Made by a program: the position numbers and the translations under genes. A model generated the notes under the pieces. The model was not told where the DNA came from. It saw nothing but the letters and a program-made list of their open reading frames with translations, and made no database searches. From Nonlabens sp. (lineage in GTDB: Bacteria > Bacteroidota > Bacteroidia > Flavobacteriales > Flavobacteriaceae), in the NCBI GenBank assembly GCA_023301395.1, contig JALZUY010000140.1, positions 1-6,224 on the forward strand: a stretch of 6,224 nt of DNA, read 5' to 3'. Within the stretch, counting starts at the first letter, position 1. Each line of letters begins with the position of its first letter. This document shows, piece by piece, positions 5,892 to 6,224 of the stretch.

Positions 5892-6075
5892 GATGTAAAA
5901 TATCATTATACAAGCTGTTAAATATGAAAATTTCGGAATAAAGCTACGTCGGTAAGATGTTTAAAAAAAACAACTTAATCGTGAAATCACAACCGTACGT
6001 CTAATTTAACTGCCATTAACTTATAATTAGCTAAATCTTTTATTCATAACAGCGCAAAAGTCTTTATTTTGTAGT

Positions 6076-6091
6076 AACTATTTAAATAGTT
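6076..6091. promoter_or_regulatory. Perfect 16-nt palindrome just upstream of the secreted-protein start
   Basis: AACTATTTAAATAGTT is a perfect palindrome ending 6 nt before the ATG at 6098. A near-consensus -7 box, TTATTTTG (6064-6071, one mismatch to TAnnTTTG), lies directly before it, so the palindrome would cover the predicted transcription start. As DNA it could be a dimeric repressor site; as RNA it could form a 6-bp hairpin with a UUAA loop at the 5' end of the message, beside the ribosome site. Confidence 0.45.
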
Positions 6092-6097
6092 CAAAGT

Positions 6098-6224
6098 ATG
6101 AAAAATTTAATCCTAAGTTTCGTAACGCTATTATTTGTTGGACCCTTATCTGCACAGGTATATGTAGGTGACAGTTTTATTTATTCCAAAGGCACAAATT
6201 TGTATGCTAAAGGAAAAATAGATC
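6098..6224 (+). CDS. Secreted protein of unknown function, N-terminal fragment (3' end outside window)
   Basis: An ATG at 6098 opens 42 codons that run off the right edge. The first 19 residues, MKNLILSFVTLLFVGPLSA, form a Sec signal peptide: a basic start, a hydrophobic core, and Ala before a Gln-Val mature end, the common Bacteroidota cleavage context. There is no lipobox Cys. The visible mature part continues VYVGDSFIYSKG with mixed polar and aromatic residues and no identifiable domain. The product is expected in the periplasm, outer membrane or outside the cell; a C-terminal type 9 sorting domain, if any, would be beyond the window. The gene is preceded by a long non-coding region with a palindrome at its start, so it probably heads its own transcript. 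Confidence 0.7.
   Translation, partial: MKNLILSFVTLLFVGPLSAQVYVGDSFIYSKGTNLYAKGKID

Larger units (their letters stand above)
5662..6097. other. 436-bp non-coding region with promoter-like boxes and palindromes
   Basis: This is the only long stretch without a recognisable gene, lying between the divergently transcribed Smr gene and the secreted-protein gene. All frames are interrupted; the longest pieces are about 30 codons or less and carry no recognisable motif. I see no tRNA-like cloverleaf and no convincing hairpin-plus-U-run terminator. It contains the Smr promoter, a possible second leftward promoter (5862-5891), a rightward TAnnTTTG box (5774-5781), short palindromes at 5753-5763 and 5781-5795, a widely spaced inverted pair (5946-5953 with 5992-6000), a 6-bp inverted pair (6001-6006 with 6025-6030), and a perfect 16-nt palindrome at 6076-6091. 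Its length and structure are compatible with regulatory DNA or a small RNA, but neither is established. Confidence 0.6.

Noticed and set aside
5874..5921. 15-codon plus-strand frame starting MDKNDK
   Set aside because: It is very short, has no supporting promoter or conservation evidence, and overlaps another frame of equal weakness.
5961..6000. A8 run read on the minus strand as the U-tract of a terminator
   Set aside because: The only hairpin before it (around GTGAAATCAC) has a 2-base loop or a 5-pair stem with a wobble, and is separated from the run by several bases.
1..6224. CRISPR array, insertion sequence, tRNA or rRNA genes
   Set aside because: No regularly spaced direct repeats, transposase motifs, terminal inverted repeats or RNA-gene signatures were seen on either strand.

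Overview
The window looks like chromosomal DNA of a marine-type Flavobacteriaceae bacterium (Bacteroidota). It is AT-rich, starts with the C-terminal end of a TonB-dependent outer-membrane receptor, and encodes a lipoprotein whose mature N-terminus is acidic (Cys-Asp-Asp-Gly-Asp), as in surface-exported Bacteroidota lipoproteins. Three genes have an exact match to the Bacteroidota -7 promoter element TAnnTTTG close upstream. I cannot assign a genus.

Layout, left to right: (i) the last ~110 codons of a TonB-dependent receptor (+); (ii) eight bases later, an 885-aa superfamily 2 helicase/ATPase with a TTG start, a large unassigned insertion between its two RecA-like domains, a two-helix membrane segment and an unassigned C-terminal domain (+); (iii) after a 9-nt convergent gap, an IscS/NifS-type cysteine desulfurase (-); (iv) a compact 74-bp divergent promoter region; (v) a lipoprotein with thrombospondin type 3 (calcium-binding) repeats (+), overlapping tail to tail by 11 nt with (vi) a short Smr-domain protein (-); (vii) a 436-bp non-coding stretch with several palindromes and promoter-like elements; (viii) the first 42 codons of a secreted protein (+), cut by the window edge.

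Most of the window is housekeeping or cell-envelope sequence with no obvious shared pathway. The accessory-looking gene is the membrane-anchored helicase. It carries all the expected SF2 motifs but has no recognisable nuclease, methylase or partner gene beside it. A single-gene nucleic-acid-sensing or anti-phage role is a reasonable hypothesis, but the sequence does not prove it. The second point of interest is regulatory. The divergent cysteine desulfurase and lipoprotein genes each have a TAnnTTTG box ending exactly 5 nt before the ATG, which predicts leaderless or nearly leaderless mRNAs. The gap before the last gene contains a perfect 16-nt palindrome six bases before the start codon.
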